This document shows positions 19,554-28,824 of a stretch of 64,000 bases of DNA, piece by piece (position 1 is the first letter of the stretch; every line of letters starts with the position of its first letter). The notes below the pieces were generated by a model. It was not told the origin of the DNA and searched no databases. It saw only the letters and a list, made by a program, of their open reading frames with translations. A program made the position numbers and the translations under genes. The stretch comes from Phycisphaerae bacterium (GTDB taxonomy: Bacteria; Planctomycetota; Phycisphaerae; Phycisphaerales; Phycisphaeraceae): the NCBI GenBank assembly GCA_030425705.1, contig JAUHZU010000011.1:96875-160874 (forward strand), read 5' to 3'.

Positions 19554-21363
19554 GCAACCCAACACCCCCGAGCCGATTGTCGGCCTGACCCTGCGTTTCC
19601 TGGACGGCCAGCTCAGCGATGCCGAGGTCCAGGCCCTGGCGGACAACCTACGAGCCGACCAGGCGCTGGTCGATCGGTTTGTCGAGATCTGCCTGCAGGA
19701 ACAGCTCGTCGCCGACATGGGCGCGGCAGGCCTGCACGACGAAGACCCGGACGCCGATGTCTCGACGTCGGTCATGCTCGACATCATCCAGCGCGAGCGG
19801 GATGCCCGTCTGCATGAGGCGGCCGCGGCCGCCAAGGCCAAGCCCGTCGAGCAGCCGTCGTCACCCCGCCGGTTGGTCATCGAGGAGACCCCGCCCCGGC
19901 GAGTCATCGTTATCCCGAGCTGGGCGGTCTACGGGTCCATCGCCGCCGCGCTCCTGATCGCGGCGCTGGTCGTTTTCACGTCCCAGCCGACACCCACGGG
20001 CCCCGTCTCGGACCCTACCGCCGATACGCAGCCGCCTGCGCCGGACGCGCCATCACCAGTCGCCACCCTGACCCGCGTGCATAGCGCGGTCTGGTACGGG
20101 CAGGACGGCCAACCCACGACAGCGCTTCCGGGGCCGCTGTTAGCGGGCACACACCTGCAGTTGATCGACGGACTGGCCGAGGTAGAGATGGGCGACGGTG
20201 CCGTCGTTTACCTCCAGGGGCCGGCCTCCGTGCATGTCGATACGCCCGGGAGTCTCCGGCTGGACCAGGGGCGGCTGACCGCCAAAGCCGAAGGCCAGGC
20301 CGAGGGTTTCGAGGTCTGGACCCCGCAGGCCCGTATCACCGACCACGGCACGGAGTTCGGTGTCTCGGTCGGCGAGTCGGGCCAGGAGCAGGCCGAGGTC
20401 TTCTCCGGACGAGTGATCCTCCAGCCGACGACCCCCGGCCGCGACGGTCGCGAAGTGACGCTCCGCAGCGGGCAGGGTTTGGCGATCAACCGGGACGGGG
20501 ACACACGCAGCATCTCGGCCCGCGAGCTGAGCTACGTCCGCGACCTTGAGTTTGAGGCGCTGGTCCTGGCCGAGACCGGGTCGGCCTATCACCGCTGGCT
20601 AGCCTACACCTACCAGGTCCGCCGCGACCCCGCAGTGGTGGCCTACTACGTCTTTGACGAGAACGACGTCGGCCGCAACCGGCTCATCAACCATGCCGCC
20701 GGGACGGAGATCGCCAGCGACGGCTTCCTCGGCGACGGCGGGAACACCAGCCCCCCCGAATGGACCGACGGCCGGTTCGAGCAGACCCGGGCCCTGAGCT
20801 TCGGCATCGACCCGCACGGCGACTGCCGGGGGGTGATCGTCCCGGACTCCGACGCTTTGGACTTCGCCGGCGCGATGACCCTCGCGGCATGGATCCGCTT
20901 CGACGAAGCCTCCACCGCTTGGAACACCATCCTCAGCAAACGCGACATCCCGCCAGCCAACCTCAACTACCAGCTCAGCGTCTCCGGCCAGTGGTACGAG
21001 GGCCACTGCAGGTTCCAGTTCGGCACCGGCATCGACTCTCAGGACTTCCCGGGATTCACAGAAACACCCAGCGCTACACGGGGCGACACCACCGACTGGC
21101 AACACATCGCGGTCGTCAGCGATGGCACCACCTTGCGGTTCTACATCAATGGCGAACGCGTGGCGGAAACCAACCAGCCGATGCCCCCGACCGTCAACAA
21201 CGCGCCGCTGCTCATCGGGACCTCGTCCCCCGACCTGCAGCCGCCGTGGCAGCACGGCAGACGCCCGCTGAACGGACGCATGAGCGAACTGCTGCTCGCT
21301 AACCGTGCGTTCGCCGACCGAGACATCCGCTCGCTCTACGAGGCGGGCCGACCCCAGGACTAA
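19546..21363 (+). CDS. FecR-domain membrane protein with C-terminal LamG domain (probable sigma regulator)
   Basis: A 605-residue protein with a cytoplasmic N-terminal part of about 125 residues, one membrane helix (around residues 126-146, SWAVYGSIAAALLIAALVVF), a FecR-like beta domain (about 180-330; LRLDQGRLTAKAEGQAEGFEV, TDHGTEFGVSV) and a LamG/concanavalin-like jelly-roll domain (about 400-600; DALDFAGAMTLAAWIRF, WQHIAVVSDGTTLRFYINGE). The N-terminal part starts like a short anti-sigma domain. FecR proteins pass signals from outside the membrane to ECF sigma factors, and this one overlaps the sigma gene by 8 bases. The fused LamG domain suggests sensing of a glycan or surface ligand; that is inference. 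Confidence 0.85.
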   Translation: MAEQPNTPEPIVGLTLRFLDGQLSDAEVQALADNLRADQALVDRFVEICLQEQLVADMGAAGLHDEDPDADVSTSVMLDIIQRERDARLHEAAAAAKAKPVEQPSSPRRLVIEETPPRRVIVIPSWAVYGSIAAALLIAALVVFTSQPTPTGPVSDPTADTQPPAPDAPSPVATLTRVHSAVWYGQDGQPTTALPGPLLAGTHLQLIDGLAEVEMGDGAVVYLQGPASVHVDTPGSLRLDQGRLTAKAEGQAEGFEVWTPQARITDHGTEFGVSVGESGQEQAEVFSGRVILQPTTPGRDGREVTLRSGQGLAINRDGDTRSISARELSYVRDLEFEALVLAETGSAYHRWLAYTYQVRRDPAVVAYYVFDENDVGRNRLINHAAGTEIASDGFLGDGGNTSPPEWTDGRFEQTRALSFGIDPHGDCRGVIVPDSDALDFAGAMTLAAWIRFDEASTAWNTILSKRDIPPANLNYQLSVSGQWYEGHCRFQFGTGIDSQDFPGFTETPSATRGDTTDWQHIAVVSDGTTLRFYINGERVAETNQPMPPTVNNAPLLIGTSSPDLQPPWQHGRRPLNGRMSELLLANRAFADRDIRSLYEAGRPQD

Positions 21364-21681
21364 ACACAACCCACACCTGCAAGACAACGATTCCACACCC
21401 CGGCATGCCAGACTCGGCATCGCCCAACCCCGCGCAACCATGATGACCGTTGACTTCTCACTGCCTTCCTCCTTCCCGGTACCCGGCCGCGTGGCCGGGT
21501 GCCGGATTCCCGCCGAACGTTTCGGTTCCGTTTTTCTGTCAGGAAGCGGTGTGCGTTCGGTTTGCACAACGTAAGCGGCTGTATGGACTTGTGAAGGGCG
21601 ACCGGACTCGCTGACCCGCCCCAACACGGCCACCGCGGCCACACGCCGCCACGAACCCACCTCCCCACCTTGGAGCCAACC
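21364..21681 (+). other. 318-base intergenic stretch with two stem-loops
   Basis: No coding region is supported here. A 13-bp stem (21476-21488 with 21493-21505, one G-U pair, loop GCGT) is followed by a smaller CCGAA/TTCGG hairpin and a T-rich run, listed separately as a terminator. The remainder presumably holds the promoter of the pseudopilin gene, but I see no clear promoter hexamers. Confidence 0.6.
21513..21536 (+). terminator. Candidate rho-independent terminator after the FecR/LamG gene
   Basis: CCGAA (21513-21517), loop CGT, TTCGG (21521-21525), then TTCCGTTTTTC. The stem is short, but a much stronger hairpin (21476-21505) lies just before it. Together they could end the sigma/FecR transcript before the pseudopilin gene. 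Confidence 0.5.
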
Positions 21682-22488
21682 ATGACTCGCCCAACCAAGG
21701 CCTTCACCCTGATCGAACTGCTCGTGGTGATCTCGATCATCGCGCTGCTGATCGGCATCCTCCTGCCCGCGTTGGGCGCTGCACGGCGGTCGGCACGCGC
21801 GACCAAGTGCGCCTCCAACCAACGCCAGATGGGCATCGCCTCCATCGCATTCGCGGCGGACAACAAGGAGTATGTCCCGATCGCCGGCAAGATCTGGTCG
21901 CTCACCGAGTCGGAGGTCCCGCAAAACGTCTACGGCGGCGACGGCCGACCCCTGCCGCTGCCCGCGGTCCTGTCGGACTACATGAACTTGGGCGTCGACA
22001 CCAGCACCGCGCTGGCGGTGCAGATCCAGCAGCAGGACCTCGACTTCATGGAGCCGTTCCTCTGCCCGCTGCAGGACGAGGTCCCGATCGTCGGGCAGTA
22101 CCTCGAATTCGTCGCGGGGAGCAGCGGGATGGGTGCCCGCGGGGCGATCAGCTTCGGCTTCAACGAAGCCCTCTTCGGCAACCGTGCCGGGTCGCAACGC
22201 GTCGCGGGCAACACCAACCGCGTCACCGATACCAGCAGCACCATGATGTTCGGCGACGCCCAGCCCCGCGACGGCTCGGTCTCCACACCCGGCTGGGTCA
22301 CCTACCCCAACGAGGAAGGCGCCGGCGGCTACGACGACACCCTCGTCGACCTCTACGACGTCGGCTACACCGTCTTCGACCTCGAACGCCACCGCGGCGA
22401 TATGAACATCACTTTCCTCGATGGGCACGGGAGCACCGAACAACCCAACGCCTTCGAGGATGTCTACCTGTCCAAGGGGATGCGCTAA
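21682..22488 (+). CDS. Prepilin-type N-terminal cleavage/methylation protein with H-X9-DG C-terminus
   Basis: A 268-residue pseudopilin. The N-terminus [20 protein letters not shown] is the class III (type IV pilin) signal, with cleavage expected before FTLIE, followed by a helix that would anchor it in the membrane before assembly. The C-terminal part contains [15 protein letters not shown], an H-X9-DG motif seen in the large planctomycete/verrucomicrobial pseudopilin families. The ATG start is chosen over an in-frame TTG 12 bases upstream because GGAG at 21672-21675 is spaced 6 bases from it. These proteins occur in many copies per planctomycete genome; their function is not settled. Confidence 0.9.
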   Translation: MTRPTKAFTLIELLVVISIIALLIGILLPALGAARRSARATKCASNQRQMGIASIAFAADNKEYVPIAGKIWSLTESEVPQNVYGGDGRPLPLPAVLSDYMNLGVDTSTALAVQIQQQDLDFMEPFLCPLQDEVPIVGQYLEFVAGSSGMGARGAISFGFNEALFGNRAGSQRVAGNTNRVTDTSSTMMFGDAQPRDGSVSTPGWVTYPNEEGAGGYDDTLVDLYDVGYTVFDLERHRGDMNITFLDGHGSTEQPNAFEDVYLSKGMR

Positions 22489-22711
22489 CGACCAAACCAA
22501 CGCGCGTCGCTCACCTCGACGTTCGCGTTTCGACCCCGCCAAGAAGAACAAGGAACCGTGAAAGGAGGAAGAGAGACTTGATTGAAGTGTTGTGCCTGTG
22601 TGTAGGTAAGACACGTGATTCACTCAGCCGGCCCGGCCGGCTTACTCATCCGGCGGAACACCAGTGCGGTGCTGCCGCCATCACTTTCGAAACTTATCTT
22701 GGAGATCAAAG

Positions 22712-23416
22712 ATGAACACCCAACTGCTTCGTACCCTCGGCACCACCGGCGTCCTGCTCTGCGGCGCGACCGCCGGCAACGCCACGATCCTCGGCTTCGG
22801 CCAGATCGGCGGCAGCAACACCACCATCCAGGCCAACTACGGCTCGAACGCGACCGCCGACAACTTCGGCCTGGTCGTGAGCAACGGCGCGACCCCGAAC
22901 ATCGCGCTGGTGTGGCAGGACAACTGGGATATCCACCAGTCCACATGGTTCGATGAAATCGAGGGTACGACCGTCGGCGGCGGCGATTGGGACAACGAGG
23001 GCGGCACCGCCCGCGTCGGCCAGCTCGATTTCGACTCCCACACCATCGGGTTTGTGGCCGACGCCGGCTTCGCCTTGGTCCTCAACTCCTTCGACTTTGC
23101 CAACACCGAGGAAACCTCGACCACCAGCGTCTGGGACCTGACCCTCACCGACGAGTCGTCCAACGTGGTCTGGAGCCAGACCGTCACCCTGACCAACCCC
23201 AACAGCGATGTCGTCACCGTGACCCCGGGCTTTACCGGTGTGGCTGGCATGGACTACGTGCTGACGTTCACCGGCGTCTCTGGCGGCGATGGCGATGGCT
23301 CGCCGCAGAACGGCCGCCACGCGATCGATAACCTCAGCTTCAATCAGGTCCCCGAGCCCGGCTCGCTGGCGCTGCTGGGCCTGGGCGGTTTGGCGCTGCT
23401 CCGCCGCCGTCGCTGA
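22712..23416 (+). CDS. PEP-CTERM sorting-domain protein
   Basis: A 234-residue secreted protein with an N-terminal signal peptide (MNTQLLRTLGTTGVLLCGA, cleavage near residue 24) and a C-terminal PEP-CTERM sorting signal: VPEPGSLALLGLGGLALL followed by RRRR. Exosortase enzymes recognise this tripartite signal and export the protein to the surface; no exosortase gene is in the window. The central region (residues 30-205) is rich in G, N, T and D and probably beta-stranded, with no recognised domain. The ATG has GGAG at 22701-22704. The start overlaps the stop of a small open frame (ATGA; see findings). Confidence 0.9.
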   Translation: MNTQLLRTLGTTGVLLCGATAGNATILGFGQIGGSNTTIQANYGSNATADNFGLVVSNGATPNIALVWQDNWDIHQSTWFDEIEGTTVGGGDWDNEGGTARVGQLDFDSHTIGFVADAGFALVLNSFDFANTEETSTTSVWDLTLTDESSNVVWSQTVTLTNPNSDVVTVTPGFTGVAGMDYVLTFTGVSGGDGDGSPQNGRHAIDNLSFNQVPEPGSLALLGLGGLALLRRRR

Positions 23417-23451
23417 TCGACGCGATTCACCCACTACGTTTCACGGCTACA

Positions 23452-23486
23452 AAAACACCCACCCGCATACAGCGGGTGGGTGTTTT
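23452..23486. terminator. Bidirectional rho-independent terminator between PEP-CTERM gene and metK
   Basis: A perfect 15-bp stem (23452-23466 with 23472-23486) around loop ATACA, with A-run on the left and T-run on the right, so it can act on both strands. It lies between two convergent genes. Confidence 0.9.
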
Positions 23487-23505
23487 GCTTTGCCCAATAC
23501 TATTC

Positions 23506-24813
23506 TTATAGCCCCGCCGCCTTCTTGAACTTCTCGGCCAGGTCGGTCTTCTCCCAGGTAAACGTCTCGTAGGTCTTCTTGCCGACGGTGATGGCGCCGG
23601 GCTTGCGGCCGAAGTGGCCGTGGGAGGCGGTGGGAGAGAAGATCGGGGCGCGGAGCTTGAGGTGTTTGAGGATGCCGGCGGGGGTGAGGGGGACCAGGTC
23701 GCGGACGAGCTGGGTAATCTTGGGTTCGGGGATGCGGCCGGTCTTGTAGGTGTCGACGTGGATGGAGGTGGGCTCGGCGACACCGATGGCATAGGAGAGC
23801 TGGACCTCGCAGACGTCGCAGATGCCGGCCTTGACGAGGTTCTTGGCGATGTAGCGGGCCATGTAGGCGGCGGAGCGGTCGACCTTGGAGGGGTCCTTGC
23901 CAGAAAACGCGCCGCCGCCGTGTCGGCCCCGTCCGCCGTAGGTGTCGACGATGATCTTTCGGCCGGTGAGCCCGACGTCGCCGTGGGGCCCGCCGATCTC
24001 GAACTGGCCGGTGGGGTTGACGAAGACTTTCAGTGCGCCCTTGGGGACGCGGGTCTTGGCGGTGGGGTTGAAAACGAGCTTGGTGGCCTTCTTGTCGTAG
24101 AGCTTCTTGGGCAAGCACGGCTCGATGATGTGCTTGAAGACTTCTTTGCCGAGTTTGGCCTGACGTGCGTCGCCGTTCCAGTCGGCGGTGTGCTGGGTGG
24201 AGAGGACGACGGCGTCGATGCGGACGGGCTTGTTGTTGATGTCGTACTCAACAGTCACTTGGCTCTTCGCGTCGGGGCGGAGGCCTTTGATCGGCGGGTT
24301 TTTCTTGGTACGGACCGCGGCGTGCCGGGCGACCATCTTGTGCGAGAGGTCGATAGGCAGGGGCATGAGGTCGGCGGTTTCCTTGCAGGCGTAGCCGAAC
24401 ATCAGGCCCTGATCACCCGCGCCCTGTTCATCTGCCTTGGAACGGTCGACCCCCTGGTTGATGTCCATCGACTGGCTGTGCATCACGCGAAGGACGCCGC
24501 AGTTCTCGGCATCGAACTTCATGCCCAGGTCCCCGTCGTAGCCGATGCGCCGGATCGTATCGCGGGCGGTCTGCTCGGCGTTGGCCAGGGCGCGTTCAGC
24601 GCCGATGTTGTGGACGGTGATCTCCCCGCCGATGACGACCAAGCCAGTCGTGACGAACGTCTCGCAGGCGACACGCGCCTGGGGGTCGTGGGCGAGCAGG
24701 GAATCGAGGACCGCGTCGCTGATCTGGTCGGCGACCTTGTCGGGGTGGCCCATCGAGACGGACTCGGAGGTGAAGAAGTAGTGTTCGTCGAGGGGCTTGT
24801 TGTTCTTGGCCAT
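23506..24813 (-). CDS. metK: S-adenosylmethionine synthase
   Basis: MetK makes SAM from methionine and ATP. The product from the chosen ATG is 435 residues. Conserved elements are [16 protein letters not shown] near the N-terminus, [13 protein letters not shown] (the ATP-binding GAGDQG motif) and [19 protein letters not shown] (P-loop-like). There are about 30 residues of in-frame sequence upstream of this ATG, but they are not conserved in MetK, so the start at MAKNNKPL is preferred. It has no clear Shine-Dalgarno; an A-rich stretch and an 11-base poly-C (poly-G on +) lie just upstream of the ATG. Confidence 0.96.
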   Translation of the reverse strand: MAKNNKPLDEHYFFTSESVSMGHPDKVADQISDAVLDSLLAHDPQARVACETFVTTGLVVIGGEITVHNIGAERALANAEQTARDTIRRIGYDGDLGMKFDAENCGVLRVMHSQSMDINQGVDRSKADEQGAGDQGLMFGYACKETADLMPLPIDLSHKMVARHAAVRTKKNPPIKGLRPDAKSQVTVEYDINNKPVRIDAVVLSTQHTADWNGDARQAKLGKEVFKHIIEPCLPKKLYDKKATKLVFNPTAKTRVPKGALKVFVNPTGQFEIGGPHGDVGLTGRKIIVDTYGGRGRHGGGAFSGKDPSKVDRSAAYMARYIAKNLVKAGICDVCEVQLSYAIGVAEPTSIHVDTYKTGRIPEPKITQLVRDLVPLTPAGILKHLKLRAPIFSPTASHGHFGRKPGAITVGKKTYETFTWEKTDLAEKFKKAAGL

Positions 24814-24828
24814 GGTTTTTGTTTCGAT

Positions 24829-24839
24829 GGGGGGGGGGG
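24829..24839 (+). repeat. Homopolymeric G tract (11 G) in metK leader
   Basis: Eleven consecutive G on the + strand, which is C11 in the metK mRNA leader, ending 15 bases before the metK start codon. Such tracts are prone to slippage. Confidence 0.9.
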
Positions 24840-25092
24840 TGCCGTGTGGCGGTTTTATAGAAGGGTTATCCGGCCGTCGGCATTGGACTGTGCTATCGCG
24901 GGCGATCCGTCGCACGCGGCCGAGTTTTTAGCGTTTTTATCTTATGAAAGCAAACGAAGCGCACCGCAAGCCGTGCTTTTGTGCGGCCCGATCCGCGTAA
25001 CTTCGACGGCACCTCCGCGTCGATCCGGTAGCCGGTCGGGAAGGCAATCACACATCTGACTACATCCTCGCTGGACCAGACAGGAACCATCC

Positions 25093-26856
25093 ATGCCCCA
25101 CTTCAAGACCCTGCTGCTCGTCGCCATCCTACTGCTGAACACGGCGCTCGCCGGCGGAGCGCTCTACATCGCTAATCTGTCGCGCGCGGTCGACTACGGC
25201 GAATCGGCCGACACGCTCGGCAGCATCGACCTGGCACGGGTAGCCGGCTACACGCCCGACGCCGAGCGGGGCGACCTGGCCGTCCCGCTGTCGGCGATGC
25301 AGCGCGGCGGCAACTTCCGTATCGACTTCACCGCCGGGAAGCAGACCACGTTCGGTCGGGAAGAACACGAGGGCACCTGGGACGAGCTGAGCGGGGCGGT
25401 CGTGTACCGGCCGGAGACGCAAGAGCTGCTGGCGATCGAGATCGCGTTCGCGGTCACCTCGCTCCGCACCGATGCGCTGCCGCTGACCAACACGGTCCTG
25501 GCCGGGGAGAAGTGGTTCGACTACGAGAACCACCCGACGGCGACGTTTGTATGCGACAGGGTGAAGGAGTACGAAGCTCCAGCAGATGACGCCCCATCCG
25601 GCTCCGCGACGCACGTACTCGTTGGCACGTTCACTCTCAACGGGATTGCGAAGGAGTTAGCGATCCCCGCGGCGCTCGCGTTCTCGGGCCAGGCCCTGAC
25701 GCTCGACGCATCGTTCGAGCTGCTGCGCAGCGACTACTCGGTGGCGAAGCGCGAGGGCTCGCTGGCCGGCGCCGCGGGCGGCGCGACCTCGGAGGTGGAC
25801 GACGCGGTCCGGCTCCGTGTCCGCATGACCGCCTCGCCCGACCCCGCCGCGGTGATCGCGGAGTTGGCTGGGGTGTTAGAACGGCAAGAGGAAACAATTG
25901 GAAAGATTGATCGGATATTGTCGCAGATGGAAGAGCGATTGCGTGTTGTTGAAGCAAGGGCCATGAACCTGCCGTCAGGCACCGCAAATGCCTTGCCTAT
26001 TGATGTGAGCGAGCTACCCGCCAGGTTTACGGATTTTTCGCCGATCTACATCAAGGAGAACATGCCCGACGGGCGGGAGGTGCCACGTCTAAACCGACAC
26101 GTGCCGTTTGATATGGTCCTGGTGCCCGGCGATTCGGATGCGGGTTTGCACCCGTTTTATCTGTCACGGCTAGAAGTGACCTGGGGCATGATTGAAGCAT
26201 GGAGTTACTGCAGAGACATCGAAGATGTTGACGAGATCAAGCGATTGATCCGGGAGGGGTTGCGGCCTTCTCCGCTGTATGGTGACCCAAGCGTGCTGGT
26301 ACAGATGAACATCGCAGAAAACCCGGCACGCGCCGTGTCACGTCTTACCGCCGAGAGCTTTTGCAAGTGGCTGAGCGATAAAACAGGGAGGCAGTATCGG
26401 CTGCCGACTGAAGCGGAATGGGAACGTGCCTTTCTTGCTGGCGGCGGGATGCCAAGCGATCTTAGTGCGAGCGCGTGGCACTTCGAGAACGCACCATATG
26501 ATGAGTTTTTTGGTGAGCCGGTTGAGAGCCCGGAACTAATGACGGAAGTGCCCGCCGCGGGGACAAAAAAGGCCAACGCACTGGGTATCCACGACATGCT
26601 CGGAAGCGTATCTGAATGGGTGATCCCTGTGAACCCTGCGGAACGCGCACTGCGCGGGGGCAACATCCGTACCCGGCGGTCCGATCTCGTTTTCGAATGG
26701 CGCGAGGTGGAAGACCCTATCGCCTGGCACGCAGCCTATCCGAATGAACCCAGCCGATTCTGGTACCCGTCGTACGAGTTCGGCGGCATCCGCCTCGTCT
26801 GCGAGGCGCAGAGCGTCGTAGACAATCCGCCGGCGGGAGAAGCGCCGGTCGAGTAG
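25093..26856 (+). CDS. YceI-domain / SUMF1 (formylglycine-generating-enzyme-like) fusion protein
   Basis: A 587-residue protein with an N-terminal signal or anchor helix (TLLLVAILLLNTALAGGALYI). Residues about 40-250 are a YceI-like lipocalin domain (FRIDFTAGKQTTFG, GEKWFDYENHPTATF, LVGTFTLNGIAKELAIP). About 258-300 is a coiled coil (LERQEETIGKIDRILSQMEE). About 325-575 is a SUMF1/FGE-sulfatase domain (FYLSRLEVT, YRLPTEAEWERAFLAGG, LGIHDMLGSVSEWV, ALRGGN, GGIRLVC). The catalytic cysteine pair of true formylglycine-generating enzymes is not apparent, so it is probably a binding or non-catalytic relative. Base composition changes sharply at the domain border near 25860 (see findings). It diverges from metK. 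Confidence 0.82.
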   Translation: MPHFKTLLLVAILLLNTALAGGALYIANLSRAVDYGESADTLGSIDLARVAGYTPDAERGDLAVPLSAMQRGGNFRIDFTAGKQTTFGREEHEGTWDELSGAVVYRPETQELLAIEIAFAVTSLRTDALPLTNTVLAGEKWFDYENHPTATFVCDRVKEYEAPADDAPSGSATHVLVGTFTLNGIAKELAIPAALAFSGQALTLDASFELLRSDYSVAKREGSLAGAAGGATSEVDDAVRLRVRMTASPDPAAVIAELAGVLERQEETIGKIDRILSQMEERLRVVEARAMNLPSGTANALPIDVSELPARFTDFSPIYIKENMPDGREVPRLNRHVPFDMVLVPGDSDAGLHPFYLSRLEVTWGMIEAWSYCRDIEDVDEIKRLIREGLRPSPLYGDPSVLVQMNIAENPARAVSRLTAESFCKWLSDKTGRQYRLPTEAEWERAFLAGGGMPSDLSASAWHFENAPYDEFFGEPVESPELMTEVPAAGTKKANALGIHDMLGSVSEWVIPVNPAERALRGGNIRTRRSDLVFEWREVEDPIAWHAAYPNEPSRFWYPSYEFGGIRLVCEAQSVVDNPPAGEAPVE

Positions 26857-26890
26857 ACCGACCGTTGCGCAAGCCAACGACGCCTAGATT

Positions 26891-26959
26891 GCCGCCGCGT
26901 CACACGCGGCGGCGGGGGGGGGGGGGCGGATACATCGACGAGCCCGCCGCGTGTGACGC
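26891..26959. repeat. Nested inverted repeats around a 13-base G tract
   Basis: GCCGCCGCGT/ACGCGGCGGC forms a tight hairpin (26891-26900 with 26904-26913, loop CAC). The 16 bases at 26897-26912 also have a perfect inverted copy at 26944-26959. A run of 13 G (26914-26926) lies between the copies. The element sits between convergent genes and might end transcription from both sides, although neither strand shows a good T-run. Confidence 0.8.
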
Positions 26960-27020
26960 AGCGGCTAAAATCAATCACGATGTGGCTTGTGAGTTGGCGT
27001 AGATGGCTCGCTCGATCCGC

Positions 27021-28712
27021 TCAGAACAACCCTACAACCTGGTTGTTCTCGTCCAGATCGATCGCCTCGGCCGAGGGCTGCTTGGGCAGGCCCGGCATCG
27101 TCATGATGTCGCCGGTGAGAACGACGACGAACCCCGCGCCGGCGGACAACCGGACGTCGCTGATCGGCACGTTGAAGCCCTTGGGCCGGTTGCGCAGTTT
27201 CGCGTCGGTCGACAGAGAGTACTGCGTCTTGGCCATGCACACCGGTAGACCGCCGTGCCCATCCGCCTCGAGCTGACGGATCTTGTTGCGTACGCGGAAG
27301 TCCGCCTCGATGTCGTCCGCGCCGTAGACCTTCTGCGCGACCGACCGGACCTTGTCCCACAGGCCCGCGTCGTTGTCATAAGTCAGCTTCAGGTCGGCCT
27401 TCCCCGACTCGGCCAGCGCGACGACGGCCTTGGCCAGGTCTTCCGCGCCCGCGCCGCCCAGTTCCCAGTGGCGCGACTGGATCACCTCCACGCCGAGCTT
27501 GTCGGCTGCGTCGCGGATCGCGGCGACCTCCTCGTCGATATCACTCACGAAGGTGTTGATGCACACGACACAGGGGATGCCGAAGCCCTGCACGTTCTCG
27601 ACGTGCTTGGTCAGGTTCGCCAAGCCCTTGGTCACGGCCGACACATTGGGCGTACTGAGCTGGTCCTTCTCGACCCCGCCGTGGCTCTTGAGCGCACGCA
27701 CGGTCGCCACGATGACCGCCGCGTCCGGCGAGAGCCCGGACTTGCGGCACTTGATGTTCAGGAACTTCTCTGCGCCGAGGTCCGCGCCGAAGCCCGCCTC
27801 GGTCACGGTGTAATCGGCGCAACGCATCGCCAGCTTGGTCGCCATCACGCTGTTGCAGCCGTGCGCGATGTTGGCAAACGGCCCGCCGTGGACCAGCGCG
27901 GGCGTGCCTTCGAGCGTCTGGACCAGGTTCGGCGCGAAGGCGTCCTTGAGCAGCACGGTCATCGCGCCGTGGACCTTCAAGTCCGAGGCACGGATGGGCA
28001 TACGGTCGCGGGTATAGGCGACGATGATCTTGCCCATGCGCTGCTTGAGCTCGCCCAGGGTCTGCGCAAGGCAGAATATGGCCATGACCTCGGAGGCGAC
28101 GGTGATGTCGTAGCCGTCCTCGCGTGCGTAGCCGTTGCCGACGCCGCCGAGCCCGACGGTCACCTTGCGGAGCGCCCGGTCGTTCATGTCGACGACGCGT
28201 CGCCAGACGATGCGGCGGGTGTCGATACCCAGCGCGTTGCCATGGTGGATGTGGTTGTCGATTGCCGCGGCGAGGAGGTTGTTCGCGAGCCCGATGGCAT
28301 GGAAGTCGCCGGTGAAATGGAGGTTGATCTCCTCCATCGGCACGACCTGGCTGTGGCCACCCCCGGCCGCGCCGCCCTTCATCCCGAAGCACGGTCCGAG
28401 CGACGGCTCGCGCAGGCAGATGCAGGCCTTCCTGCCGATCCGTGAGAGACCGTCGCCCAGACCGACCGTCGTGGTCGTCTTGCCTTCCCCAGCGGGAGTG
28501 GGGTTGATCGCGGTGACCAGCACCAGCTTCCCCATCGGCGCGTCGGCCCGGGCTGCACAGGCGTCCAGCGTGACCTTGGCCTTGGTCTTGCCGTAGAGCT
28601 CGAACTCATCCTCGCCCAGCCCGAGCTTTGCGGCGATCTCCGGGATCGGGCGCAGCGTCGCGTTGCGGGCAATCTCGATGTCGGGCAGGTAGGTCGTTTG
28701 TTTATCGGGCAT
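27021..28712 (-). CDS. fhs: Formate-tetrahydrofolate ligase
   Basis: Fhs makes 10-formyl-THF from formate, THF and ATP, feeding one-carbon metabolism. The 563-residue product is of family length. It has the ATP-binding [18 protein letters not shown] (about residues 71-88) and the conserved [29 protein letters not shown] and [12 protein letters not shown]. The start gives [15 protein letters not shown], a normal N-terminus for this family. It stands alone, with the antiporter gene upstream on the same strand 113 bases away. Confidence 0.96.
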   Translation of the reverse strand: MPDKQTTYLPDIEIARNATLRPIPEIAAKLGLGEDEFELYGKTKAKVTLDACAARADAPMGKLVLVTAINPTPAGEGKTTTTVGLGDGLSRIGRKACICLREPSLGPCFGMKGGAAGGGHSQVVPMEEINLHFTGDFHAIGLANNLLAAAIDNHIHHGNALGIDTRRIVWRRVVDMNDRALRKVTVGLGGVGNGYAREDGYDITVASEVMAIFCLAQTLGELKQRMGKIIVAYTRDRMPIRASDLKVHGAMTVLLKDAFAPNLVQTLEGTPALVHGGPFANIAHGCNSVMATKLAMRCADYTVTEAGFGADLGAEKFLNIKCRKSGLSPDAAVIVATVRALKSHGGVEKDQLSTPNVSAVTKGLANLTKHVENVQGFGIPCVVCINTFVSDIDEEVAAIRDAADKLGVEVIQSRHWELGGAGAEDLAKAVVALAESGKADLKLTYDNDAGLWDKVRSVAQKVYGADDIEADFRVRNKIRQLEADGHGGLPVCMAKTQYSLSTDAKLRNRPKGFNVPISDVRLSAGAGFVVVLTGDIMTMPGLPKQPSAEAIDLDENNQVVGLF

Positions 28713-28824
28713 CGTGATCCTGTCTACAGGTCGCGTCGGATACAGCCCCTATCGGCCGTTCAGCGCGGACAGTTACGGAAACTTTGCCATGGAACCCTGC
28801 GTGCGTGTCGCCGCGCGAGGCGTG

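Noticed and set aside
24814..25092. A SAM-responsive riboswitch before metK
   Set aside because: I looked for SAM-I/II-like conserved cores and stems in the 279-base leader and found none convincing.
25093..26856. True formylglycine-generating enzyme
   Set aside because: The expected catalytic cysteine pair near the C-terminus is not visible, and no sulfatase gene is nearby.
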